A DNA stretch of 30,886 nucleotides from Candidatus Fonsibacter sp. (GTDB taxonomy: Bacteria > Pseudomonadota > Alphaproteobacteria > Pelagibacterales > Pelagibacteraceae): assembly GCA_009693745.1 (NCBI GenBank), contig SHWR01000005.1, positions 1-30,886 on the forward strand, read 5' to 3'. Shown one piece after another: positions 6,308 to 14,123 of this stretch. Within the stretch, counting starts at the first letter, position 1; every line of letters begins with the position of its first letter. Position numbers and translations under genes: made by a program. The notes under the pieces are model-generated. The model was not told the DNA's origin. It ran no database searches and worked only from the letters and a program-made list of their open reading frames with translations.

Positions 6308-8221
6308 TTAGCCCTTTTTTTTGTTATCGTCTTTTACTTCTTCAAACTCTGCATCAACGACATCTTTTTTATCTTGAGGATTAGCATCGGTTTTATTATC
6401 CTCAGATTTTTCTTGCTGAACTTTATAAATCGCCTCACCCAACTTCATAGAGGAAGTCATCAGTTGCTGAGTTTTGGTTTTAATATCTTCAGTTTTGTCA
6501 GATTTAACAGCTTCTTTTAAATCTTCTATGCCTTTTTCAATTGCTTTTTTATCAGCTTCCGAAATTTTGCTACCGTGCTCTTTTAAGCTTTGTTCAGTTG
6601 AAGCTATTAAAGAGTCTGCATGATTTTTTGCATCCACTTCTTCTCTTTTCTTTTTATCAGCTTCTTTATTAGCTTCTGCCTCTTTAATCATTTTTTGTAT
6701 TTCTTCATCGGTTAAACCACCTGAAGCTTGAATTTGAATTTTTTGTTCTTTCCCAGTTCCTTTATCTTTTGCAGAAACATTAACAATACCATTGGCATCA
6801 ATATCAAAAGTCACTTCAATTTGAGGAACGCCTCTTGGGGCCGGTGCAATTCCTGTTAGCTCAAAATTACCAAGTAACTTATTATCATTTGCCATCTCTC
6901 TTTCACCTTGGAATACTCTAATTGTTACGGCTGGCTGATTGTTTTCAGCTGTTGAGAATGTTTGGCTTTTTTTAGTTGGGATTGTTGTATTTTTTTCAAT
7001 TAATCTTGTGAATATTCCACCTAAAGTTTCAATACCAAGTGACAATGGAGTAACATCAAGAAGAAGAACATCTTTAACATCACCTTGCAATACACCTGCC
7101 TGGATAGCAGCGCCTAAAGCAACTACTTCATCAGGGTTAACACTTTGGTTTGGTTCTTTTCCAAAGAAACTTTTAACTGCCTCGACAACTTTTGGCATTC
7201 TTGTCATTCCGCCAACAAGAATAACTTCATTAATTTCAGATGCAGTATATCCAGAGTCTTTCAAAGCAATTTTGCATGGTTCTATTGTTTTTTCAATTAG
7301 CGCCACAGTAAGAGCTTCAAGTTTAGCTCTTGTGATTTTCATATTAACGTGTTTTGGACCGCTTTTATCTGCTGTAATGAAAGGTAAATTTACTTCGGTT
7401 TGAGCTGAAGAAGATAATTCAATTTTTGCTTTTTCAGCAGCTTCCCTTATTCTTTGTAATGCTAATTTGTCAGTTTTTAAATTTATTCCACTTTCTTTTT
7501 TAAACTCTTCAATAATATAATCTGTTACCACAGCATCAAAATCATCACCGCCTAAAGAAGTATTTCCATTTGTAGATTTAACTTCAAACACTCCATCGCC
7601 TAATTCAAGAACTGAAATATCAAAAGTACCACCACCTAAATCGTATACAGCAATCGTTTTAGCTTTTTTCTTATCAAGACCGTAAGCAAGGGCAGCAGCT
7701 GTCGGTTCATTTATAATTCTTAAAACTTCAAGACCAGCAATTTTTCCAGCATCCTTAGTTGCTTGTCTTTGTGCATCATTAAAGTAAGCAGGAACAGTTA
7801 TAACTGCTTGCTTAACTTCGCTACCAAGATACTTTTCTGCAGATTCTTTCATCTTCATTAAAGTAAAAGCAGAAATTTGACTTGGGGAATATTTTTTATC
7901 TCGAGACTGAACCCATGCATCAGTGCCGTTATCAGATTTTATTACTTTGTAAGGAAGGCGTTGTATATCTTTTTTTAAACTAGAGTCGTCAAAACTTTTT
8001 CCAATTAATCTTTTTACTGAAAAGAAAGTATTTTCAGGATTTGTTACTGCCTGTCTTTTTGCAGGAAGACCAACTAATTTTTCTCCAGATTCTGTAAAGG
8101 CCACAATAGAAGGTGTTGTTCGAACGCCTTCTGCATTTTCTAATACTTTTGGCTGCGCACCATCCATTATGGCAACGCATGAGTTTGTAGTTCCTAAATC
8201 TATTCCAATTATTTTTGACAT
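6308..8221 (-). CDS. dnaK: Molecular chaperone DnaK (Hsp70)
   Basis: 637 residues, the normal length. The nucleotide-binding domain shows IGIDLGTTNSCVAIMDG (5-21), the VYDLGGGTFDISVLE phosphate loop (about 193-207) and ILVGGMTRMPKV. The linker VLLLDVTPLSLGIETLGG opens the substrate-binding domain, and an acidic, Lys-rich tail ends DAEFEEVKDDNKKKG. ATP-driven Hsp70 cycles with DnaJ and the exchange factor GrpE, both encoded here. Codon use is less AT-extreme than in the flanking small genes, as expected for a highly expressed protein. A heat-shock-like promoter may lie in the 115-base gap upstream. Confidence 0.99.
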   Translation of the reverse strand: MSKIIGIDLGTTNSCVAIMDGAQPKVLENAEGVRTTPSIVAFTESGEKLVGLPAKRQAVTNPENTFFSVKRLIGKSFDDSSLKKDIQRLPYKVIKSDNGTDAWVQSRDKKYSPSQISAFTLMKMKESAEKYLGSEVKQAVITVPAYFNDAQRQATKDAGKIAGLEVLRIINEPTAAALAYGLDKKKAKTIAVYDLGGGTFDISVLELGDGVFEVKSTNGNTSLGGDDFDAVVTDYIIEEFKKESGINLKTDKLALQRIREAAEKAKIELSSSAQTEVNLPFITADKSGPKHVNMKITRAKLEALTVALIEKTIEPCKIALKDSGYTASEINEVILVGGMTRMPKVVEAVKSFFGKEPNQSVNPDEVVALGAAIQAGVLQGDVKDVLLLDVTPLSLGIETLGGIFTRLIEKNTTIPTKKSQTFSTAENNQPAVTIRVFQGEREMANDNKLLGNFELTGIAPAPRGVPQIEVTFDIDANGIVNVSAKDKGTGKEQKIQIQASGGLTDEEIQKMIKEAEANKEADKKKREEVDAKNHADSLIASTEQSLKEHGSKISEADKKAIEKGIEDLKEAVKSDKTEDIKTKTQQLMTSSMKLGEAIYKVQQEKSEDNKTDANPQDKKDVVDAEFEEVKDDNKKKG

Positions 8222-8253
8222 GAAATTCTATTTTTAATTAATTTGTTAAATCT

Positions 8254-8281
8254 ATGTGGTGTTTAATTTTAAGATTACAAC
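8254..8281 (-). promoter_or_regulatory. Possible sigma-32-type promoter of dnaK
   Basis: Read on the minus strand, GTTGTAA (8281-8275), 13 bases, then CACCACAT (8261-8254) partly match the heat-shock consensus CTTGAAA-N11-16-CCCCATnT (5 of 7 defined bases in each box). It would give a leader of roughly 25 bases before the dnaK ATG. The rest of the 115-base grpE-dnaK gap (8222-8336) is featureless AT-rich DNA. No CIRCE element (HrcA operator) is visible. Chance matches are common in AT-rich DNA. Confidence 0.35.
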
Positions 8282-8336
8282 CTTTAAGGCCAAATTTTTT
8301 TTGTTAAAAACCCTTAATTTATTTAGCTTTATTGAG

Positions 8337-8909
8337 CTATTGATTGGTATTTGTCTTTTTTTTAGAAATAGACACTAGCGCAGGTCTTAAAAGTCTATCA
8401 TTCAGCATATAGCCTTTTTGAATTTCATCTATAACTGTTCCATCTTCTTCTTCACTTTCTACTTCATTTAATGCCTGATGATAATTTGGATCAAATTTTT
8501 TACCCACAGATTCAAAAGATTTTATTCCATTTTTATCAAAGCTATTTATTAGTTCTTTTTCTATAAGCTCTACTCCAAGCATTGTGTCTTTATATTCATC
8601 TAATTTAAATTTAGGGTTGTCCTTAAATAAACTAAAAGCTCTTTCTAAATTATCAGCAAGATTAAGAATTTCTCTTGCAAAAGAAGAGGAGCTATATTTA
8701 ATTAAATCTTCTCTTTCTTTTTCATGAGTCTTTCTAAGGTTTTGATTTTCGGCCAACGAACGAAGCAACTTATCATTTAATTCTTCTATTTTTTTTTCAA
8801 GATTATTTTCTAAATTAGATTCTATCCCATTATTTTCTGTGTTATTTTCTGCGTTATCAATTTTTTGTTCTTGATTTTTGTTAGAAGTAGTTTCTTCGTT
8901 ATTATTCAT
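8337..8909 (-). CDS. grpE: Nucleotide exchange factor GrpE
   Basis: 190 residues. A low-complexity Asn/Glu-rich tail (about 1-35) precedes a long coiled-coil helix (ENNLEKKIEELNDKLLRSLA...NLRKTHEKEREDLIK) and the beta-domain with the family motif KKFDPNYHQALNEVES (about 139-154) and KGYMLNDRLLRPALVSIS near the end. GrpE dimers release ADP from DnaK. It is the first gene of the minus-strand run and is separated by 115 bases from dnaK, so dnaK may have its own promoter. The opposite neighbour is rph; the repressor gene hrcA, usually found here in alphaproteobacteria, is absent. Confidence 0.97.
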   Translation of the reverse strand: MNNNEETTSNKNQEQKIDNAENNTENNGIESNLENNLEKKIEELNDKLLRSLAENQNLRKTHEKEREDLIKYSSSSFAREILNLADNLERAFSLFKDNPKFKLDEYKDTMLGVELIEKELINSFDKNGIKSFESVGKKFDPNYHQALNEVESEEEDGTVIDEIQKGYMLNDRLLRPALVSISKKKTNTNQ

Positions 8910-8987
8910 AAACTTATATATTTAGAGCAATACTTTATAATTTTTTTGACATATATAGGTACTATATTTCAAATTTCTAGCCTTATT
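8910..8987. promoter_or_regulatory. Divergent grpE/rph promoter region
   Basis: These 78 bases hold the start signals of both the grpE run (minus) and the rph run (plus). A perfect TTGACA is present on the plus strand (8946-8951), but the nearest TATATT (8963-8968) is only 11 bases away, so no well-spaced pair can be assigned. On the minus strand TTTGAAA (8975-8969) resembles a heat-shock -35 box, but no matching -10 box at proper spacing is seen. No inverted repeat of the CIRCE type is present. Confidence 0.5.
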
Positions 8988-9704
8988 ATGAGAAAAGATA
9001 ACAGAGACAATCTTAGTTTAAGAAAAATTGAGATAATTCCAAATTTTATTAAAAATTCAGAAGGTTCTTGCCTTGTTAAATTTGGAGAAACGCAAGTTGT
9101 TTGTACTGCTTCAGTTGATACAAAAGTTCCAAGATGGCTTGTCGGTTCAGGAAAGGGCTGGGTTACAGCTGAGTATGGAATGTTACCAAGATCCACTCAT
9201 GAAAGAATGAGACGAGAGGCTGCGGTTGGCAAAATAGGAGGAAGAACTTCAGAAATCCAGAGGCTAATAGGACGATCATTAAGAGCAGTTGTTGACTTAG
9301 GATTATTAAATGAGAAATTAATAACAATTGATTGTGATGTTTTAACAGCGGATGGGGGGACAAGAACAGCAGCTATCACTGGTGGTTTTGTTGCTTTAAA
9401 ATTGTGCATTGACTATTTAATTCGAAATAAAGAAATTAAAATAAACCCAATGCAACAATATGTAGCAGCTGTCAGTTGTGGAATTGTTGATGGTAAAATT
9501 TTATTAGATCTAAATTATGATGAAGATAGTAATGCAGAGATTGACGCTAATTTTGTCGTTACTGAAAATATGCAATTAGTTGAAATACAAGCAACGGGTG
9601 AGAGAAAGACATTTTCAGATCAGGATTTAAGTGAAATGTTAAAAATTTCAAAAAGTGCAATAAAAGAAATAATACAACATCAAAAGTCTTGTTTTGAAAA
9701 ATAA
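8988..9704 (+). CDS. rph: Ribonuclease PH
   Basis: 238 residues from the ATG at 8988; the open frame extends upstream to 8865, but that part overlaps grpE and does not match the family, whereas MRKDNRDNLSLRKIEI aligns with known N-termini (MRxxGRxxDxLRxI). RNase PH trims tRNA 3' ends by phosphorolysis. Motifs seen are GSCLVKFGETQVVCTASVD (about 25-43), GWVTAEYGMLPRSTHER (about 58-74), EIQRLIGRSLRAVVDL (about 87-102), TIDCDVLTADGGTRTAAITG (about 112-131) and VEIQATGER near the C-terminus. It overlaps the start of rdgB by 11 bases. The rph-rdgB pairing is common in bacteria. Confidence 0.97.
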   Translation: MRKDNRDNLSLRKIEIIPNFIKNSEGSCLVKFGETQVVCTASVDTKVPRWLVGSGKGWVTAEYGMLPRSTHERMRREAAVGKIGGRTSEIQRLIGRSLRAVVDLGLLNEKLITIDCDVLTADGGTRTAAITGGFVALKLCIDYLIRNKEIKINPMQQYVAAVSCGIVDGKILLDLNYDEDSNAEIDANFVVTENMQLVEIQATGERKTFSDQDLSEMLKISKSAIKEIIQHQKSCFEK

Positions 9705-10311
9705 GTTAAGAAATTTAAAAAATATTAAATCTTTATTGATAGCAACTAACAATAAAGGGAAGTTTTTAGAAATAAGAAAACTATTACCCAAACATATTAC
9801 TTTTTACAGTCCAAAAGACTTTAATCTAATCGAACCTATTGAAAATGAGAAAACATTTGAAGGTAATGCTGCAATTAAAGCAAGATATTGTGCGGAAAAA
9901 TCTAAATTAATATCTTTATCCGACGATTCAGGATTAGAGATATCAACTTTAAATAAAGAACCTGGGATTTACTCAGCTAGATGGGCAGGAAAAAATAAAG
10001 ATTTTAAATTGGCAATTAAAAAAGTTTATTCAAAAATAAAAAAGAAAAAAAAATTAAACAAAAAAAATAATGCTCGATTTTATTGTTCTTTAGCAATTGC
10101 TTTCCCAAGCGGAACACACAAAACATTTAGCGGAACGGTTAATGGTAAAATTTCATTAGAATCTAAAGGCAACAATGGATTTGGTTATGACCCTATATTT
10201 ATTCCAAATGGTTATAAAAAAACTTTTGGTGAGATGAAGGCTGATTTAAAAGATAAGATAAGTCATCGTTATAAGGCATTTAATAAAATAAGAAGGTATT
10301 TTAAATATTAA
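9694..10311 (+). CDS. rdgB: dITP/XTP pyrophosphatase (RdgB/HAM1)
   Basis: 205 residues from a TTG at 9694. No in-frame ATG occurs before the conserved LLIATNNKGKFLEIRKLL, so a non-ATG start is needed; the next candidate TTG, at codon 15, would leave almost nothing before the motif. RdgB hydrolyses non-canonical purine triphosphates (dITP, XTP) to monophosphates. Seen are the substrate loop TNNKGK, FEGNAAIKARYCA (about 50-62), SDDSGLEI (about 71-78) with catalytic acids, PGIYSARWAGK, and NNGFGYDPIFIPNGYKKTFGEM (about 162-183). A Lys-rich insertion (KIKKKKKLNKKNN) precedes the central strand. It overlaps rph and is followed 4 bases later by rsmI; hemW, often next to rdgB, is not here. Confidence 0.95.
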   Translation: MKNKLRNLKNIKSLLIATNNKGKFLEIRKLLPKHITFYSPKDFNLIEPIENEKTFEGNAAIKARYCAEKSKLISLSDDSGLEISTLNKEPGIYSARWAGKNKDFKLAIKKVYSKIKKKKKLNKKNNARFYCSLAIAFPSGTHKTFSGTVNGKISLESKGNNGFGYDPIFIPNGYKKTFGEMKADLKDKISHRYKAFNKIRRYFKY

Positions 10312-10315
10312 ATTT

Positions 10316-11170
10316 ATGGAAAATATTAAGTTTATAGATCAGAATTTAGAAAAAGGGCTTTATTTAGTTTCAACGCCAATTGGCAATTTAGCAGACATTA
10401 CCATACGAGCTTTAAACATTTTAAAAAAATCAGATGTTATTTTGTGTGAAGATAAAAGAGTTTCAAAAAAATTATTAGATTATTATGATATTAAAGCTGA
10501 ATTATTTTCATACCATAAGTTTAATGAAAAAAAATCTGTAGAGAAAATATTGGAGCTTTTTAAGAAGAAAAAAATAGTATCTCTAATAAGTGACGCAGGA
10601 ACACCGTTAATATCTGATCCTGGAAGAATTCTAATTAATGAGATTGAAAAGAATAATATAAAAATTATTCCAATACCTGGTGCATCTGCAGTGACAGCAG
10701 CTTTTAGTTTAGCAGGTTATAGTGATGATTATTATTTTTACGGATTTTTACCTAAAAAATCAGGCGAAAGACGAAAAGTTTATGAAAAATTTTCTAATTT
10801 AGATAGTTCAGTTGTTATATTTTTACCAACTAGAGACTTAGTCTCAATTATTAAAGAGATGAAAGAATTTCTCGGTGAAAGAAAAATATTAATAGGTAAA
10901 GAGATTACAAAGATACACGAGAATATAATTAAAGGAACGTTTGATGATATTTTAGATAAAATTAAATCAGTTATTCTTAAAGGAGAAGTTACAATAGTGT
11001 TGTCTTCAGAGACAAATAAAAATAAAGAACAAGATATTGATTTAAATAAAGAAATTTTAGATTTATCAACAAAAATGAAAACAGCAGATCTTGCTAAATA
11101 CTTATCTAAAAAATTTAAATTTTCTAAACAAGAAATTTATAAAAAAATTTTAATGCTAGGTAAAAAATAA
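10316..11170 (+). CDS. rsmI: 16S rRNA 2'-O-ribose C1402 methyltransferase RsmI
   Basis: 284 residues, tetrapyrrole-methylase fold. Family motifs are LYLVSTPIGNLADITIRAL (about 16-34), VILCEDKRVSKKLL (about 42-55), VSLISDAGTPLISDPG (about 86-101), IPGASAVTAAFSLAG (about 120-134) and YFYGFLPKKSGER (about 140-152). RsmI uses SAM to methylate the ribose of C1402 at the ribosomal P site. The C-terminal 60 residues form a small Lys-rich helical domain (TADLAKYLSKKFKFSKQEIYKKI), as in full-length RsmI. Its stop overlaps the start of the BON lipoprotein by one base (TAATG). Confidence 0.96.
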   Translation: MENIKFIDQNLEKGLYLVSTPIGNLADITIRALNILKKSDVILCEDKRVSKKLLDYYDIKAELFSYHKFNEKKSVEKILELFKKKKIVSLISDAGTPLISDPGRILINEIEKNNIKIIPIPGASAVTAAFSLAGYSDDYYFYGFLPKKSGERRKVYEKFSNLDSSVVIFLPTRDLVSIIKEMKEFLGERKILIGKEITKIHENIIKGTFDDILDKIKSVILKGEVTIVLSSETNKNKEQDIDLNKEILDLSTKMKTADLAKYLSKKFKFSKQEIYKKILMLGKK

Positions 11171-11757
11171 TGAAATTTTTAAAAGTAATTTTTATATCTT
11201 TATTTTTAACATCTTGTATTGGAAGTCTTACATCAACAGTTTTTGGTATTGGTGTTAATATTAATTTAGATCCACGATCTCCAGGATTATATTTAGACGA
11301 TAAATTAGCAGAAACTCTTATCATTAAAAAAATTGTTCAGAATGATTACAAGCAAATATTTTTAAATGTTAAAGTTATAGATGGTACCGCGATTTTAAGT
11401 GGTCGAGTTGAAAAAGCTGAAGATAAATTAAAAATGACAAAATTTGCGTGGGAAACAGCAGGAATTAAAGCAGTGCGAAATGATATTGTTATTACAGATG
11501 AAACTTCTTTCAAACAAAGAGTAAAAGATATTTTAATATCTTCTCAACTGAGCGCTGCATTATTAATAAATAAAAAAATTAATTCTCGAAATTACAATTT
11601 AGAAACTATTAACGGCAAGATTTATATTTATGGAGTGGCAAGAACGTCATCTGAACTTGAAGAGGTTATCAAAGAGGCAAAACTAATACCTGATGTAGCT
11701 GAAGTTGTTCCAAGCATCATTCTTGCTGATAATTTATCTAGAAAAAATTATCTTTAA
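11170..11757 (+). CDS. BON-domain outer-membrane lipoprotein, DolP/YraP-like
   Basis: 195 residues. The N-terminus MKFLKVIFISLFLTSC is a lipoprotein signal with lipobox LTSC, so Cys16 would be lipidated. Two BON domains follow: about 46-110 (DDKLAETLIIKKI...VIDGTAILSGRVEKAEDK...AVRNDIVI) and about 117-185 (KQRVKDILISS...ETINGKIYIYGVARTSSELEEVI...VAEVVPSII). The segment VFGIGVNINLDPRSPG is typical of the DolP type. E. coli DolP maintains outer-membrane integrity and supports BAM. Its position just after rsmI echoes the E. coli rsmI-lpoA-yraN-diaA-dolP order with the middle genes missing. The TAATG overlap suggests coupling to rsmI. The stop interlocks with that of maeB (TTAA, 11754-11757). Confidence 0.88.
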   Translation: MKFLKVIFISLFLTSCIGSLTSTVFGIGVNINLDPRSPGLYLDDKLAETLIIKKIVQNDYKQIFLNVKVIDGTAILSGRVEKAEDKLKMTKFAWETAGIKAVRNDIVITDETSFKQRVKDILISSQLSAALLINKKINSRNYNLETINGKIYIYGVARTSSELEEVIKEAKLIPDVAEVVPSIILADNLSRKNYL

Positions 11758-14021
11758 TTCTTTTTATATTTAATTACGTCTGTGGAGAAAGCGGCAATAG
11801 CTGCCATATTAAAGATATCAGAAACTTTAGATCTTAAAGTTGCAATCTCAATTGGTCTATTCAATCCAATTAGTAAAGGACCAATTAATGTACTGCCACC
11901 AAGTTCCTTAAGTAGTTTTGTAGAAATTGCAGCGCTGTGAATAGCTGGCATAATTAAAATATTCGCTGGAGCTGATAATTTTGAAAATGGATAAATAGTT
12001 TTGAATTTTTGATTTAAAGCCACATCTGGTTGCATTTCTCCTTCAAATTCAAAATCAACTTTTCTTTTCTCAAGCAAATCTCGAGCTTCCCTTAAATGAA
12101 CACTTCTTTCAGACATTGGTTTTCCAAATGTTGAATGAGCAAGGAAAGCAACTCTTGGAGTAAAGCCAAGAATTTTTGCAACTCTAGCAGAAGAGATAGC
12201 AATATCTGCTAAATTATCTGCGCTTGGATATTCGTGAACGTTTGTATCAGCAATAAAAACTGTTCCTTTTTTTGTAACAGCAATTGTAAGTCCAAAAATA
12301 ATTTCTCCAGGTCTTTCATCTATGACATATTTTATATTTTCTAAAGTATCACTAAAAGTTCTAGTTACGCCTGTTACCATTGCGTCTGCATCACCAAGAT
12401 CAACCATACAAGATCCAAAAACAATTCTATTTGTTCTAATTAATCTATCGCAGTCTCTTTTTAAAAAACCTTTTCGTTGTAATCTTTTATAAATATGATC
12501 TGTGTATTTTTGCCTTTGTTTTTCATCTTTCGAATTATGAATTTCAATAGATTTGTCTAAAGTTAGACCAAGATCTTTAAGTTGTTGGGCTATTTTTTCG
12601 CTGCTTCCAATTAAAATGGGTGTTCCAAGACCATTATTTTTAAAATCTATTGCAGCTCTAAGCATAGATTCTTCTTCCCCTTCAGCAAAAATAACTCGCT
12701 TTTGTTTTTTTCTAACTTGAGCATAAATATTTTGTAAGAAACCAGCGGAAGGGTCTAATCTTGCAGCAAGGCTATCCTTATAGGCCGAGAAGTCCTCTAT
12801 TTTCTTTTGAGCAACACCACTTTTTATAGCAGCTTCCGCTACAGCAGCAGACACATTTCTAATTAATCTTGGATCAAAAGGAGATGGTATAATATAATTT
12901 TTTCCAAATTTTGGCCTTTCACCACCGTAAGCTGCAACAACTTCATCAGGAACGTCTTCTTTTGCAAGATCTGCTATAGCTTTTGCAGCAGCAATTTTCA
13001 TTTCTTCATTAATAGTTTTGGCTCTACAATCTAAAGCTCCTCTAAAAATATAAGGAAAACCCAAAACGTTATTTACTTGGTTTGGATAATCAGATCTTCC
13101 AGTTGCAATAATTGCATCACTTCTTGTCTGCTCTATTAATTCAGGAAGAATTTCAGGATCTGGATTGGCACAAGCAAAAATTATAGGATCTTTCGCCATC
13201 GATTTTACCATCGCAGGAGTTACTACGTTTTTTGCAGACAGACCTAAAAAAATATCTGCTCCTTTCATAGCCTCCTCTAAAGTTCTAAGTTTTGTATCAA
13301 TGGCATGCGCTGATTTAAACTGATCTACCTTTGGTCGGCCTTTATAAATTACGCCATCTCTATCAAGCATAACTACATTTTCATCTGGTAAACCCATAGC
13401 CTTTAGCAAAGAGATACAAGAGAGACCAGCTGCCCCAGCACCATTTGCAACAATTTTTACTTTCTTTATGGATTTTTTTACAATTTCTAGAGCATTTAAA
13501 ATTCCAGCTACAGTAATAATGGCTGTTCCATGTTGATCATCATGAAACACAGGAATTTTAAGTTTGTTTTTTAATTCTTGTTCAATAATAAAACAGTCTG
13601 GAGACGCGATATCTTCTAAATTAATACCTCCAAAACTATTTCCAATTTTGGCTATACAGTTAATAATTTCTTCAGCATTTTGTGAGTCAATTTCGATATC
13701 AATTGCGTCAATATCAGCAAATCTTTTAAAAAGAACAGCTTTGCCTTCCATCACTGGCTTTGAAGCAAGTGCACCTAAATTTCCAAGACCTAGGATAGCA
13801 GATCCATTTGATATAACTGCCACAGTATTTCCCTTACTTGTGTAGTCATAAACTTTGGATGGGTCCTTTGCTATTGCTTCCACAGGAACAGCAACGCCAG
13901 GAGAATATGCAAGAGCCAAATCTCTTTGGGTTGCCATTGGTTTGCTTGCTATTATTTCAATTTTTCCAGGCTTACCCTGACTATGATAATCTAGGGCTTC
14001 TTTTTCTGTAAACTTTTCCAT
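11754..14021 (-). CDS. maeB: NADP-dependent malic enzyme with phosphotransacetylase-like domain
   Basis: 755 residues, the two-domain MaeB architecture. The N-terminal malic enzyme (about 1-430) has LALAYSPGVAVPVEAI (catalytic Tyr), EGKAVLFKRFADIDAIDIE (catalytic Lys and metal site), IFHDDQHGTAII-type VFHDDQHGTAI (about 159-169), and the Rossmann loop VANGAGAAGLSCISLL (about 190-205). The C-terminal part (about 440-755) is homologous to phosphotransacetylase, with AEGEEESMLRAA, DADAMVTGVTR and an LAHSTFG segment; in studied MaeB proteins it binds acetyl-CoA as an allosteric inhibitor rather than acting as an enzyme. MaeB converts malate to pyruvate, CO2 and NADPH. It is monocistronic, facing murJ across a 102-base divergent region. 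Confidence 0.97.
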   Translation of the reverse strand: MEKFTEKEALDYHSQGKPGKIEIIASKPMATQRDLALAYSPGVAVPVEAIAKDPSKVYDYTSKGNTVAVISNGSAILGLGNLGALASKPVMEGKAVLFKRFADIDAIDIEIDSQNAEEIINCIAKIGNSFGGINLEDIASPDCFIIEQELKNKLKIPVFHDDQHGTAIITVAGILNALEIVKKSIKKVKIVANGAGAAGLSCISLLKAMGLPDENVVMLDRDGVIYKGRPKVDQFKSAHAIDTKLRTLEEAMKGADIFLGLSAKNVVTPAMVKSMAKDPIIFACANPDPEILPELIEQTRSDAIIATGRSDYPNQVNNVLGFPYIFRGALDCRAKTINEEMKIAAAKAIADLAKEDVPDEVVAAYGGERPKFGKNYIIPSPFDPRLIRNVSAAVAEAAIKSGVAQKKIEDFSAYKDSLAARLDPSAGFLQNIYAQVRKKQKRVIFAEGEEESMLRAAIDFKNNGLGTPILIGSSEKIAQQLKDLGLTLDKSIEIHNSKDEKQRQKYTDHIYKRLQRKGFLKRDCDRLIRTNRIVFGSCMVDLGDADAMVTGVTRTFSDTLENIKYVIDERPGEIIFGLTIAVTKKGTVFIADTNVHEYPSADNLADIAISSARVAKILGFTPRVAFLAHSTFGKPMSERSVHLREARDLLEKRKVDFEFEGEMQPDVALNQKFKTIYPFSKLSAPANILIMPAIHSAAISTKLLKELGGSTLIGPLLIGLNRPIEIATLRSKVSDIFNMAAIAAFSTDVIKYKKN

Positions 14022-14123
14022 AATATTGTTTTTAACAAAAATAAAACTGTAAGAAGAAGATATTTTTCTTATATAAGTTCTTAGATTTTAAATTATTAAA
14101 ACAAAGTTGAAACTAAATATCAA
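14022..14123. promoter_or_regulatory. Divergent maeB/murJ promoter region
   Basis: These 102 bases must carry the start signals of maeB (minus) and of the murJ-trpS-usp run (plus). The DNA is about as AT-rich as possible, with several TATATA/TATAAG-like hexamers near 14072-14080 that could act on either strand. A short imperfect inverted repeat (AAGAA then TTCTT) lies near 14055-14071. No pair of boxes stands out enough to name, and no terminator is present. Confidence 0.4.

Noticed and set aside
6939..7403. 154-codon open frame opposite dnaK
   Set aside because: It lies wholly antisense to dnaK, resembles no protein family, and is explained by the constrained codon use of a conserved gene.
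8284..8317. TTAAGG/CCTTAA inverted repeat in the grpE-dnaK gap as a terminator
   Set aside because: The loop is over 20 bases and no T-tract follows on the minus strand.
8865..8987. N-terminal extension of rph from 8865
   Set aside because: It overlaps grpE and has no similarity to RNase PH; the ATG at 8988 fits the family start.
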